NCBI RefSeq assembly: GCF_009389715.1
Contig: NW_024067686.1
Span: 712,501-776,500, forward strand
Origin: Phoenix dactylifera
Taxonomy: Eukaryota; Streptophyta; Magnoliopsida; Arecales; Arecaceae
DNA length: 64,000 nt
Direction: 5' to 3'
Positions 22,206 through 38,000 of this stretch are shown here, in pieces (the stretch's first letter is position 1; each line of letters opens with the position of its first letter). The translations under genes and the position numbers were made by a program. The notes under the pieces are model-generated. The model worked only from the letters and a program-made list of their open reading frames with translations. It made no database searches and was not told where the DNA came from.

Positions 22206-22240
22206 AATATGGCCCATTTCAAGCTTGATCTCACACTAGG

Positions 22241-24211
22241 CAGAATGTGCCTTCCACTCCTTGCAAATCTATCTGTATTATTTATGAAACATGTGGCATT
22301 TTTTATCTAGACTGTGGACGCTAGAAGAAAAGTTGGCTATCCTGACATTTACATATCGATGCTAGGTAGAAGCATCGGTAATTTGGCTCCAGCACCAAAT
22401 TTTGGCGATTCTTTTAGGCCTCTTCGTTATCCTATCCTAATCACCGGATATTCAAAGGAGAGAGGGGTCAAAAACAAGGTGTAGATTCATATCAATAGAA
22501 AATTGATGTAGGGATGGCGCAGTCACTTCCGCATCAACTGTGATGTGTGGGAGTGCGTTGTATGCTGCAGTCCCTTCCACCTATTTATGCTTCTTGAGTT
22601 GGGATTGTTGCTGCAACTCTTTGGTGGCTTTTAGTTTGCCCACGGAGGGTTGATGCCACATACCACATGTTGATAGGGCGTTGGACAATAGAAGGAAAAA
22701 GTGAAAAAAAAAATATGGAGATATGGAAATTTTCTCATCTTTCTTAAGCCCCTAGGCAAGGCATATTGTAAGGTGGCTTCCATGTGGGAAAAAAATCTCG
22801 AGGTGTGAAAGAAGAAATTTTTTATAAAGATATCTTTGTTTATTTTCTAAAAGATTACCAGAAAGAATTGTTTATTTCTTGAGAAAAATATCATAGCCGA
22901 TGCACCTGCAGATATCTGCAGAATTATTTTTCTTGGAAAGGAGCTCTGTTGCAGAATTAAAATTAGAGATTTTTTTTTTTTTTGAAAGGAAGCTGCCGAT
23001 CATGGCTTTTTTTTTAGTATGGAGAAAAAGCTTCGGTTATGAACGATTTATTTCAAAAAAAAATATTTTTTTTAGCATCTGCTAGTAGGATTTTTTTTTA
23101 ATGGCAAAAAAAATGAATCCGACTGCGGATCTAGTTTACACTATTATAGGTCCAAATTTGGCCAGCCTAGGATAAGAAAGTAAGAAGAATGAAGTTTCTG
23201 CCGTCTCCAATATTATAAAACTTCAAACCCATGGCCCACCATAAGCAATATCAGATTAGGAAGCCAGTTACAGCAATCAAAAAGCCTCAGTTCGATTCCC
23301 GATCAGTATTTTCGTGATCGGATGGACCAATCATGCCCTGAATTATCCTCGGTTTTAAAAATTGTGGGAGACTCGACCATAAATGGGGAAGCATGGCTGT
23401 TGATATTCTTGAGCAAGGATTGCTCATAGAAGGGAATGGCGCATGAGGCCTAAGGTTCCAAGCACAATAATTCCAAGAGACTAAGATCAAACGCTTAAGA
23501 GAGCCGGACGAGAGCAGTTTTAACCCTCAACTTGATTTGAAAAAATTCTAGCAGAATAAAACCGGATTTGCAAAGTCAAATAATATCAAGATTCCATTCA
23601 TCGTCGCCAAAGGCCGAAGACCCCAGATGCATCACTGCAAATACCTTGAAAAGTGGCTTGTTTCTTTCCCTTGTTTAAAGAGTTTGATTTCCACTACCTA
23701 CTAACTTTGATGGTATTGGTGCTATTATAACCATCCTATAATTATTCTGTGAGGAATTGCAGCTGGAAATAGACCTAATGGAGTCGAATATTTAGAAGAA
23801 ATTTAAGCAGAAAGGAACAAGAGAAGTTGTTGGCATAGTCCATGTTAGGAAGAAGATCAATTGCATTAGTCCATCTCAAGAAATTGCGTGCGCAACAGCA
23901 AAAGATATCTATAAAACATATTACTAGCATCTTAAATTTGCCAGCAAGAAACACTGAAACTTTATCTAGTAAACCATGCATGCAAGGACAGGTCCAAAAG
24001 ATGCCTCGTAATGCTAATTAAATTCCATGAAGATTTCATGAAAGGCTTGGATAAATAAAATTGAGTTCTCATGATACAGTTTTATGATACTGGAAGATAT
24101 ATGCAATAGAAAGTCAAAAAGGTTTCAGTTCTCATTACAGTGTTCAGAAGAGCAGAAATAAAACAGAAGAATCAAAAATTACAAGGCAACATCGCTCGAG
24201 CTATCAAGATA
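22241..24211. other. Intergenic region, nothing recognised
   Basis: About 2 kb of AT-rich sequence between the solo LTR and the end of GAPA. Poly-A/T runs occur near 22970-23110. No coding exon, RNA gene or element ends were found; the last 200 bp presumably contain the GAPA 3' UTR. Confidence 0.4.
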
Positions 24212-28276
<4,065 letters not shown>

Positions 28277-28500
28277 TGCCTTGGTCTCGGGGCGAGGAGA
28301 GTGTGAAGCGGCAGCAGAAGAAGAGAAGAAGGGAGGCTTATATGATACAAGGATAAGAGCGGGCGAGAGAAGGTTGTGGTGAACGGAAGCAGCGGGCATT
28401 GAGAGGAGGGGATTACGCAGGGGATGAGATTGCGGATAGCCTAATCGTGGAACGTATGGCTGGCAACCCTTTTCGATCGAGTGCCGTGACGTGGGCTTGG
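28277..28500 (-). promoter_or_regulatory. GAPA proximal promoter and short 5' UTR
   Basis: On the minus strand CATATAAG (28338-28345) is a TATA-like box about 65 bp upstream of the start codon. The plus strand has GATAAG (28352-28357), an I-box motif often found in light-responsive photosynthesis genes, and TGACGTGG (28487-28494) with an ACGT core. Light control is expected for GAPA but is not shown by sequence alone. Confidence 0.5.
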
Positions 28501-30545
28501 GCTTCGACCTGGGCCCTTTAAAGCGGTTTGTGGTCTTTAGACCTCGTAGCGGGGGCCACCTCCATTTCTGGCTCCGGTTTTCTTGCATGACGGCTGGGGC
28601 CGAGCGAAAGCGGTTCGGATCCTCCACGGCTCTTTTCCTTGCATTCTCTTCTGCGTCTGCCCTGCGAGCGGAGACCGCACCTTAAAATTCCACCAACACT
28701 GATGTATTTTGGATCTTCTATTCATAGATCTTTCTTGGACCACGTGCCTCGGCAAGGCAGACCAATCACTAACGGAAGAAGCCCCATTACAAGGCCATGA
28801 ATGATTTGCTCTAGGGGAAAAGCATATGCCAACCATGATTCTATTGCTTGGATGCCCCATGAAGGCATCTGCTGTCTGAATTTTTTGAATGTACTCATGT
28901 TAAAATCGTATAATATATCCAGCTTATCACAACAAAAAAAAGACATTTGAAATCATCGGAGAACTTAAAATGAATAGCTTTTTTTTTTCTTTTTTTTTCT
29001 TTTTTGACAAAAAGAAGGGGCTGCTCTTGTGCTCTATAGTCCCATGAGTTTATCATCTGTGCTAGTTGGCATCCATGGCCAGCCTTGCTTATTTTAGCTA
29101 GGGCTAAGGTTCCTATATATATTTGCATGGTAACCAATTGCTCGAGGTACTAATACCATTAGTTTTAGCCAGTGTGCCATGACTGTTATCTATCTCTAAT
29201 GAATGATGAAAATCAGCATCATCTCTATTGAGATTTTTTTTTTCTTTAAGTAAAAAAAAAATGGGGTGAAGCCCAAAATGGATAAATCAAAAAACAAAAC
29301 GAAATACCATCTGCCATTAATGATTGAGGGTACATACTTCAATTAGTTGTCATTGTAATTTGTTTGGAGAATATGTGCGCAAGGCAATTCGGATGTCCTT
29401 TACAGTAGGAGTATTGAAGAGAACAAGAAGCAATTCCAGTGTGCTATTTTAGATTTACAGACACAGAATCAGGTGTCTTCTGAGTGAAGAGCTGTGAAGA
29501 AGCTGCTGTGTTCTGTTTAGATCAAATTTAGTATCAGCAGCAATGCTCCATAGTCAACCTTGTTCAAGGATTTAAAATATTTAACTTGATGCATTATGAA
29601 TAAGGTGTCTAGGCTAATTAAAAAAAATATGACCCATTATAGCGGGTTTAGTTATTGTTATTTTATTTTATTTTTACCTTGTTGGGTTTAGTTAAAACCT
29701 GACCTAATCTTAATTTAACTAGACCAATTGTACCTGACCACTTGTGTTCTGGTTTGTGCATGGTACCTGGCTAATTGTTCTCTCAAGCATAGAGATTTTG
29801 TTGCAGTGAGTGATGGCTAGTTTGTATAGGTGAAAATGGATCGAATAATATCCATCCGAATATATTTTTGTATTCGAAACTATTCAGATATAGACAGAAA
29901 TTTGAGCATCCAATCAATATTCATATACGTATCCATATCTATTAAAGAAAAAATAGATATGGATATGAATAGACAATTATCTGATTCATATCCGAATATC
30001 TGATTCCATTTATAAACCTATTTAATTTTATATAGCACTAATTAACTTTTAAGAATAATAAATGATAACATACTATTAACTTAATTTATCATCCAATCAG
30101 TAATATTTTTGAATCTGTAATCATAAAATCTAATTATTCAATTTATACCGATATTTATATTTATACTTTCGGTACCTGATTTATATTCATATTCGTTTAA
30201 AATAATTATGGATATAAATTTTTGAATCTAACTAATATTTATATCTATATTCGTATTCATTAAATAAAAAGATATAAATATAAATATATTAGTATTCAAT
30301 CTGTATTCAATTCGATTTCAGTTTTACTTTAGTAGTGAGCTATCAGGTACATCGACCTAGGTTGCGTTTGGCAAATTTGGACGACACGTCTCATAAGCCG
30401 AATTTGAGGCGCAACCGGATCCTCGAACTCGCCGGGATGGTTTATGCACGTGCCGATCCGCGGGCGGGGGCTGAAAGAAATCGCCAAGCTTGGGGAACAA
30501 TTCGCGAATTCTTTTATGTTCTATCTTCTTTTTTTTTTTTGAACG
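28501..30545. other. Intergenic region between divergent genes; AT-rich repeat-like part
   Basis: No gene found. The part 29820-30330 is strongly AT-rich, with many phrases on the theme GATATGAATA / TATTCATATCC in both orientations, and looks like an old repeat or foldback without clear ends. T-runs lie near 28979-29005 and A-runs near 29250. Confidence 0.4.
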
Positions 30546-31542
30546 TGTTGGGGGAATAAGATTTTTCCCCCCAAGTGACACGAATGCCCCCAAGAAGCCG
30601 CACAATCGCCGACCCTGAACAGCCAAAGTCGGCGTCCGACCTCGGAACGCCCGACCTCGAGACCTCCGACCTAGGAAAATCCTGATGCTCAAGGTCTACC
30701 CTTGTCAGTCACCTACTACGGCCGTACTCCTCCGAAGTCCAACTGAGGACCATATCCTGCCGCTGCTTCAGCATTTATTGCGCATGGCTACTGTAAACCT
30801 CCAGTTCACTCAACAATCAATGCGGATCTCCGGCTTACTCCACAATTAATGCGGATCTCCGGCTTACTCCACAATTAATGCGGATCTCCGGCTTACTCTG
30901 CAATTAATGCGGATCTCCGGCTTACTCCACATTTAATGCGTATGGCTCCTGTCATCTACGGACTCTCAGCTCTCCACGGCAAGTTAGCCCAGCAAAGTCT
31001 GGTCAACCATGATAAGTCTCTGATCTCGGCCATACCTCCGACACCAATGCAATGATTCGCCTGGTAGCGTACTGGTTCGGGTCGTACGACGCCCTCACCG
31101 CCGACATCAGCACAATGATTCGCCTGACCGTGCGCCGACCTGAGCCACATGCCGAGCCGTACTATGGCCTCGCCCTGTTACATCACTGGTAAACCGACCC
31201 CCACCTATAAAAGGGAGCCTTGGCTTCTCAGGAGGGGGTTGGAAAATTTCGTGCCCTACAAACACTGTTTATCTCCTCTCTACACACTTTGCCCCCTCCC
31301 TGACTTGAGCGTCGGAGGGCCGGCGCCGGAAAACCCGGCCACCGGCTTGCCTGCAGGCACCCCAGACGGTGGACGCCGCCCGCTGACGGATCGCCGCCCC
31401 GCTGTGAGGACCCCCTGCTCCCTCTCTCCGGCCATCCCAAACGGAGGATGCCGCCCGCTGACTGGTCGCCGCCCCGCCGTGGTGACCCGCAGCTCCCTCT
31501 CCCTCGACCGAAGATTGCCCCCGGGTCCAATTTCCAGCAACA
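30546..31542 (+). mobile_element. Tat-family solo LTR just upstream of the TDP1-like gene
   Basis: This 997-bp segment begins TGTTGGGGGAATAAG and ends CCAATTTCCAGCAACA, with GAACG on both sides (30541-30545, 31543-31547). Its ends and a 29-bp tandem block (30821-30936) mark it as a diverged relative of the LTRs at 54-873 and 12985-13806, but in the plus orientation. It has a TATA box at 31206-31212. There is no internal sequence. It lies about 310 bp upstream of the next gene's start codon and in the same orientation. Confidence 0.93.
31206..31212 (+). promoter_or_regulatory. TATA box of the solo LTR
   Basis: TATAAAA in ACCTATAAAAGGGAGCC. A transcript starting about 30 bp later would leave the LTR and enter the TDP1-like leader in the sense direction. 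Use as a promoter is inferred. Confidence 0.6.
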
Positions 31543-31596
31543 GAACGGAAGGAGGGAAAAAGAGAGGGAAAAAAAAGCGGCTAAAAGCTCCTCGAA

Positions 31597-31782
31597 ATGG
31601 CGGGAATTAGGGTTTCTCATCTCCCCACCCCCTTCTTATTCCTCTCTTGGCGATCTTCTACTAACCTTTCCTTCGCCATTATTCTTTCTATTCTTTTTCT
31701 TCACTTTGATCTAATTCTTCTGATCGATTTCGATTTTGATTTCTCCTGTGATTCGTTTGCTCGAAACGCGCTTTCGTCGTAG
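31597..31782 (+). other. Upstream ORF and telo-box in the TDP1-like leader
   Basis: An upstream ATG (31597) opens a 61-codon hydrophobic ORF that ends before the main start at 31854. TTAGGGTTT, a plant telo-box motif, lies at about 31608-31616. If the leader is transcribed from here, the ORF could reduce main-frame translation. Its peptide looks non-conserved. Confidence 0.4.
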
Positions 31783-31853
31783 GATTCTTTTCAGAAGATC
31801 TGCCCTATTCCGTCGTCTAGATCACTTCTGATCTTCCAATTCATATAATTTTT

Positions 31854-34800
31854 ATGGAATTCCATTCTTCTAGCAAGCGGATGGGAGAAGAGGAACCTCG
31901 ATCCCCTCTTCCGTCCTCCAAGAAGCAGAGGATTCCGATCCCTGAGCTGGGTTTCTTCCACCTCCGACCCCTCACCGGTGGGCCTGATCCGCCCCGCGAG
32001 CTCATCTGTCGGAGATCCGACCGGGTCTACATCGCCGGCCGGGAGAGACGGCGCTGCGAGATCGTTCTCCGTCATCGCTGCATCAGCAGGCGCCACTGCC
32101 AGTTCTTCCTCGATGGATCTGATCGCAAGCTTCAATTGATGGATGGCTTCTTTCTTACTGACACTTCGGATCTCGATGAGATCAGGCGGAGATTCCGGTC
32201 CGCAGGTGAGGGTTTAGCGTCTAGGGTTTCCTTGAATGGAGTCTTCATCAATGGCCGCAGGCTTCCAAAAGGTATTGCGGCAGAGCTGACCGTCGGCGAT
32301 GAGATCTTGCTTGGTTGTTGGAAGCCATCGGATGGTAATTGTAGGATCAAGTATGGTTTTGTTGTAGAGAGGATCCTTTTCTCGGAGGTCACTGGGCGCT
32401 TTGATACTAAAGATGCCCTCTTTCCCAAGGGAAACGTCATTTGCGAGGATACCGCTCTCTGCAGGTCGGAGTTTGAAGAATTGGTCCCAAGAGCAGTGTT
32501 CCTTCTGAACGAGTTGAGAAGTATCTTGGGGTGCTCAGATCCTGTGTCCTATTTGAGGAGTTCTTTCAATTTGGATCATCATGGAAGGAGAACTGCAGAG
32601 CCTGAAGCTGAAAGGGTTGTGGAACATGGGTCGAAGGAAATCCATCCTCTGGATACAGAGAAACGCTCCAAGTTGGGCGCCACTTGGAGAAATGCTGCCA
32701 TTGAAGTGATTTCTTCCGAGGAATCTGATCGAAACGTTGTTGGGAACTATGAGCACGGGGAGTGCTCCATGAACCCAGTTGGAAAAAGTGAACATACCCA
32801 CAGTCAATCACATCCGAACAAAGATGTAGGGATTGGTTGTTACTCGAATGGCAAAACGTTCTTTCTGAATCGCCTTGAATTTATGGGTCCTGGTACATCA
32901 GATCAACACGCTGGAATCACTTTGCCTGAGCTCCTCCATCCCATCGAAAGCCTTATCCGAGTATTTATTGCAACATTTACTTGTGATGTATCTTGGTATA
33001 TGAATCTCTCCACCATAATGTTTCAGTACAAATTTCCATGTTTATTAGCACTACGTAATAAATGTGTTGATTAGTACTTCCCTTTTTTAATAAAAAAAGA
33101 TTAGAACTCTCGATGTTATGTAACATAGAAACCCTTTGCAGGTTTTTGTCATGTTGTCAAGTGCCCAATCATCTACCTATAACAATTGCATGTCACAGTG
33201 GTGAGAGATGTTGGAGTTCTAGCCACGATAGCAGAACATCATCGCCATATGTAAATTATCCAAACTTATTGCTCGTGTACGTCTTTTAATCTACATCTCT
33301 TCTTTTATTGAGTTCAGTTTGTTTTGGCCATAAGCTTCAATTGTTTTTGTTTTGTAGTTATCCCCCATTTTGTGACGTAATAGCCTTTGGGAAAGATCGC
33401 AAAAAGCAAGGCATTGCATGTCATCACCCCAAATTGATTGTCTTGCAAAGGAAGCATAGTATTCGTGTTGTCATAACTTCGGCAAATCTGGTTCCTAAAC
33501 AGGTGATTACTTCATTTCAATCAACTATGAATCCACCATCATTTGAAATTTACTCATGTTATCTGACATTCCCGTAATCAAGGCATTAGCAGGTTATGTG
33601 CATGACTAAAATAATATGGTCTCTGTCCGCACAGGTTAGATATCTGCCTGACTATGTTTGCTCAGCTGGTTGGTACCCTCCTCTCTATAAGAGTGCTCCC
33701 AGGTTCAATCCAGGGTGATGGCATATAAACCACCATATCAATAGTAATAATCAAGGGCATTAGTATTTTCAGTATCATCAGTGTCATCATTATCAGTAGC
33801 AATAAATTATCATTACTAATAATTTGAAGCATGCTTGCAAGTTGTTTACCAATCCCGTTGTTGTTGCTGTTGTTCTTGTAGATAATATTTATATTTCCTC
33901 ATCATTGGCTATGCATGTGTGATTGTAATCCTATTGTAAAGTTCTTTACAGTCCTTTCCTTCTAATTTCTTCAAAAGTGTTTGATTGGCATGGCATTGGC
34001 TGCCTGAGCTCCTAACTTTACTTGTTTGTCCTTATATTATTATTATTATTATTTTGAGATATAGTTGGACACCAAGTCTAACCTTTTTCATGAAGATAAT
34101 GAAAATCTATACTTATTATTATTATTACAAATTACATATAAACATAAGCAACTAACTAGTGCACCTCTTACACAAGGCAAATTCGGTGGAGTCATGATAT
34201 TTCCAAATATGTAGCATAATGATCATCCGACTTTCCTATTGACTTTGCCTCATTTTTATTATCCTTCAAATTGTATCGTTGACACCCTCTTCAATGGGGT
34301 TGCTTGTAATTATGAAAACCTCCTCTATCTCCTTTCTGTTAGTTCATCCTCTGTTGCCATTTCTAGATTTCTTTGATTTCTTAAATCTAATTGCATCCCC
34401 TAGTCATGCTAAGCATACTAAACTGTGCCGAACCAGACCAGTCGGAACCGGCATGGTTCAGCTACTTATTTTGGTTTGCCTCTGTAAAGCACTTGTCTGA
34501 ACGTTTCGTCACTTTGTTTGGCTTTTTCGGCACTTCAGCACGTTCCGAGCCCCCTTGAAACCCCTCATTCAAGCCCTAGGAAGCCTTGGAAGGTCCTCTC
34601 TCCCTCTCCACCTCCTCCCCCTCTCTCTCCCTCCCCTCCCCCCCCTCTCTCTCTCGTGTCTTCACTCCGTTCCATTGCTTTGCCTCCATTGCCAAACTTG
34701 GGCGAGCTAGGATTTCTTCCGATCGAATGAACAGCAAGCGACGGACAACCAGCCAACACCGGCAGCTGGTGCCATCGACCTCTTTGGCCTTTCATCATGA

Positions 34801-34961
34801 TGGTGGAGTAGTCCAAAGTGGAAATTGGAAGAACTCCTTGAAGAGGTTCTCTCTCCTCGTATCTCTCTCTCTCTCTCTGCCTCCCTTCCTCTCTCCTTTT
34901 CTTTCTTTCACCCTCTCCCTCTTCCTCTCCTCTTTCGAAACACGGAAGAGTGAACTCTTTC

Positions 34962-35023
<62 letters not shown>

Positions 35024-38000
35024 TTTTTGAATTTTGAATGGAAGTTGGTTTATCCTTTGCCGACTTTAGTTCAAAATCTAAAAATAAAAAAAAAGAGGTT
35101 GAAACACCCCCAACATGGTATGGTACAAACTTGTATTGTACCATGCTGGTCGTCAATGAGCATGGGTCTTAGTACCGGTTTGGGGAACCTTGATACCAAA
35201 TATAAAAGATAAATCCACATGTAGGTAGGGGTGGCAATCGGGTCGGGTCAGACATAAACGGGTCGGGTCAGATGCGGATCGGGTCAGAAAATTGTAAATC
35301 TGAACCCGACCTGTTTATTAAACGGGTCAGAAAGTTACAACCTGAACCCGACCTGTTTATTAAACGGGTAACCCGACCCAACCCGTTTAATTAAAAAAAA
35401 TAAAATTTAATCCGGGCGCTGGGGAGTGGGGAAGAAGGTGCCGACCCTCACGGTGGTGGGCATGGCAGTCCCCTTTCACATCTTCGTCGGCGTCACCGTC
35501 TCCATCAGCGGCTTCCCCATCCTCGCCCGTATGATCACCGAGCTGAAGCTCCTCAACACCGGGGTCGGCCCCGTCGCCATGGCCTCCGCCATCATCAACA
35601 GCGTGCTTTCCTTCACCCTGCTCGGCGTCGCCATGGCCTCCGGCGTGCGCTACGGGGAGGAGGCATCGATGGCGGCTGCGGTGTGGGTGACGCTCTTGGG
35701 CGCCGCCTTCGTTACCGGGTGCTTCTTCATGGTCCGACCGGCCATCAAGTGGATGGTGCGGCGCAAGCCGGAGGTGGGCGAGCGGGTGAGGGATGTCGAG
35801 ATCAGCATCATCCTCGGGGGCGCGGCGGCCGCCGGCTTCATCTCGGACGTGATCGGGTTGAACTGGGTCTTCGACGCCTCGCGTACGGGCTCTGAGGGAA
35901 GGAGAACTCCCTTCCATCACAGACATCGTCCATGGTGGAGCCGTGGAGGGCAAGTGGATTTGGGGATGGAGGAGGCATCGATGGCGGCGGCGGTGTGGGT
36001 GACGCTCTCGGGCGCCGCCTTCATCGCCGGGTGCTTCTTCGTGGTCCGACCGGCCGTCAAGTGGATGGTGCGGCGCAAGCCAGAGGTGGGCGAGCGGGTG
36101 AGCGATGTCGAGATCAGCATCATCCTTGGGGGTGCGGTGGCCGCCGGCTTCATCTCGGATTGGATCGGGATGAACTGGGTCTTCGACGCCTCGCGTACGG
36201 ACTTTGAGGGAAGGAGAACTCCCTTCCATCGTAGACAACGTCCATGGTGGAGACGTGGAGCCGTGGAGCGGTGGAGGGCAAGTCGATTTGGGGATGGAGG
36301 AGGCCGGCGCGAGGAGCGAGGGGAGAAGCCGAGAAGGGTTTTATTTCCACCTAGGGATAGGGCTTTTGTATTTGATTTGTTTATTCAAACGATCCGTTGG
36401 GCTGAGGCTGTGACTTGTGAGGCACTTGTTCTCGATAATAAAAAAAGCCCGGCCCATATATTAAACGGGTTAAACGGGTTAAATGGGTCAGACATTTAAA
36501 ACCCATATCCGACCCAATTAATAAACAGGTTAAACGGGTCGACCTGTTTATGACCCGAACCTGTTTAGGCCAAACCCAAACCTGTTTATGGCGGGTCGAA
36601 CACGGGTCGGGTTGGCGGGTCGGGTCATATTTGCCACCCCTACATGTAGGCATGACTATCATTGCTTTTTTTGCCACGTATGTAACATCATCTATTACTT
36701 TCATCTACATATTTTGTGATCAGGTAATAGTTTTGGTAAATGTAAATGTTCTAGTGTAAATAGACTCACTTGTAAATCACACTTATGCAGTGGCATTTCT
36801 AACTCACAAAATCAGATAAACCAATAAAATAAAAATTACTGATATGGAAAATATTACTGATATTGGAGCCCACTCTGTTGGCATTTAATATTTCTTGTGT
36901 GTGAAGAGATTTTTGTCTTGTCGATGGACAAGGTAACATTCTGTCTATAGATAATATGCCTCCGATGGGGAAGTTTGTCCACGAATAAAAAAGTAGTTCA
37001 TGCATAGACAAGATAATATGCTAGCTATGGATGATACTAGTAGTATGCCTCTAGATATTATAATTATAGACGTAGTGGGTGCTGCAGAACTTTTTTGAAC
37101 CTATTAATTCACTACTACTTGTTGATTTTGAATCGTTTGTTGGACTTTCAATTCCCCTCTTTTTTTTCCTTTTTTTCTTCTCTGGTAGACCTTTTTTCCC
37201 TCCTTTTTTGGTGGATGCTCAATTCCCTCCTTTTCTTTTTTCCTTTTCTTCCAAGAGATACTTTTATCAGGTTTATGCCATTTTCATTCTTTAATCTACA
37301 TGGGTTATTCAATCTTGCAATCCCATGGCTAGAACAGTAAACTCTTTAAGGCATGACATGATGTGAAGAGATACTAATAGCATCAGAAAATATTTGAAAG
37401 TCTTATATTGGTGCTAGTTTTAGAATGCTTTAAATTTTCAACATCATTAGAGCTAAATAGGGAGGAAACTAGATAACATGATCTCAATATCAAGACTTCG
37501 ACTGTCTGGGGTTGGATTTATGAATCCTGTTCACTTAAAATTGATTTTAGGAGTTGCCTCTGGTGTTATGACAAGTCTTTTCAAATCTTTTTGAACAGTT
37601 TCCATCCATCTTAGCTAGGTCATGCCCTACTTGACATTTGAGGACGAATTGAACACCTATGCCTTAATGCTGAAGGGTCAGGAAGTTAGAAATTTGAGAT
37701 GCTGCCCATGCATTATTATATTGTGCTATATCAAAAAGATCATGAATTAGGTTCATTATATTTTTCATTGGTAGCACAGGGAGGCCAGTAAAAGTCATTA
37801 GTTGAGTCCGAAAAAAAACTACCTTTTCCTAAGCATTCTTTTTCGGGGCATTCTCTTGTAAAATCATGTGGGAGATCCAAGCATCTGAACTTTTGGAGCT
37901 CATGTACTTTGAACATGATGTGAAGAGTGATAGAGTCTTTGATATGATCTTTGTTTTCCTCTTGATTTCATCTAAGTGCAAATCATGATTCTGTAATCAC

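Larger units (their letters stand above)
15899..22235 (-). mobile_element. Tekay/Del-type solo LTR, split by a younger element
   Basis: The plus strand begins TGTTACGCTCCGAACCC at 15899, and the other end reads GATCTCACA at 22235. On the minus strand this is TGTGAGATC...GGAGCGTAACA, matching in style the LTR at 48235-50482 (TGTGAGATA...GGGGCGTGATA). Without the 16526-20964 insertion the LTR is about 1.9 kb. The flanks ATAGG and CTAGG agree at four of five bases. A TATA-like CTATAAAAACCCC lies near 21967-21983 on the minus strand. No internal region is present, so it is a solo LTR; the exact ends are less certain than for the other elements. Confidence 0.75.

Noticed and set aside
23285-23310. 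tRNA-like B box (GTTCGATTCCC) downstream of GAPA
   Set aside because: No matching A box or cloverleaf could be found around it.
33650-33720. Functional tRNA gene
   Set aside because: A- and B-box-like motifs are present but acceptor and anticodon stems do not pair; a SINE fragment is the better reading.
35387-36238. 283-codon minus-strand frame opposite the CHX fragment
   Set aside because: It is His/Asp-rich text produced by the complement of a GC-rich coding fragment; the plus frame has the recognisable membrane motifs.
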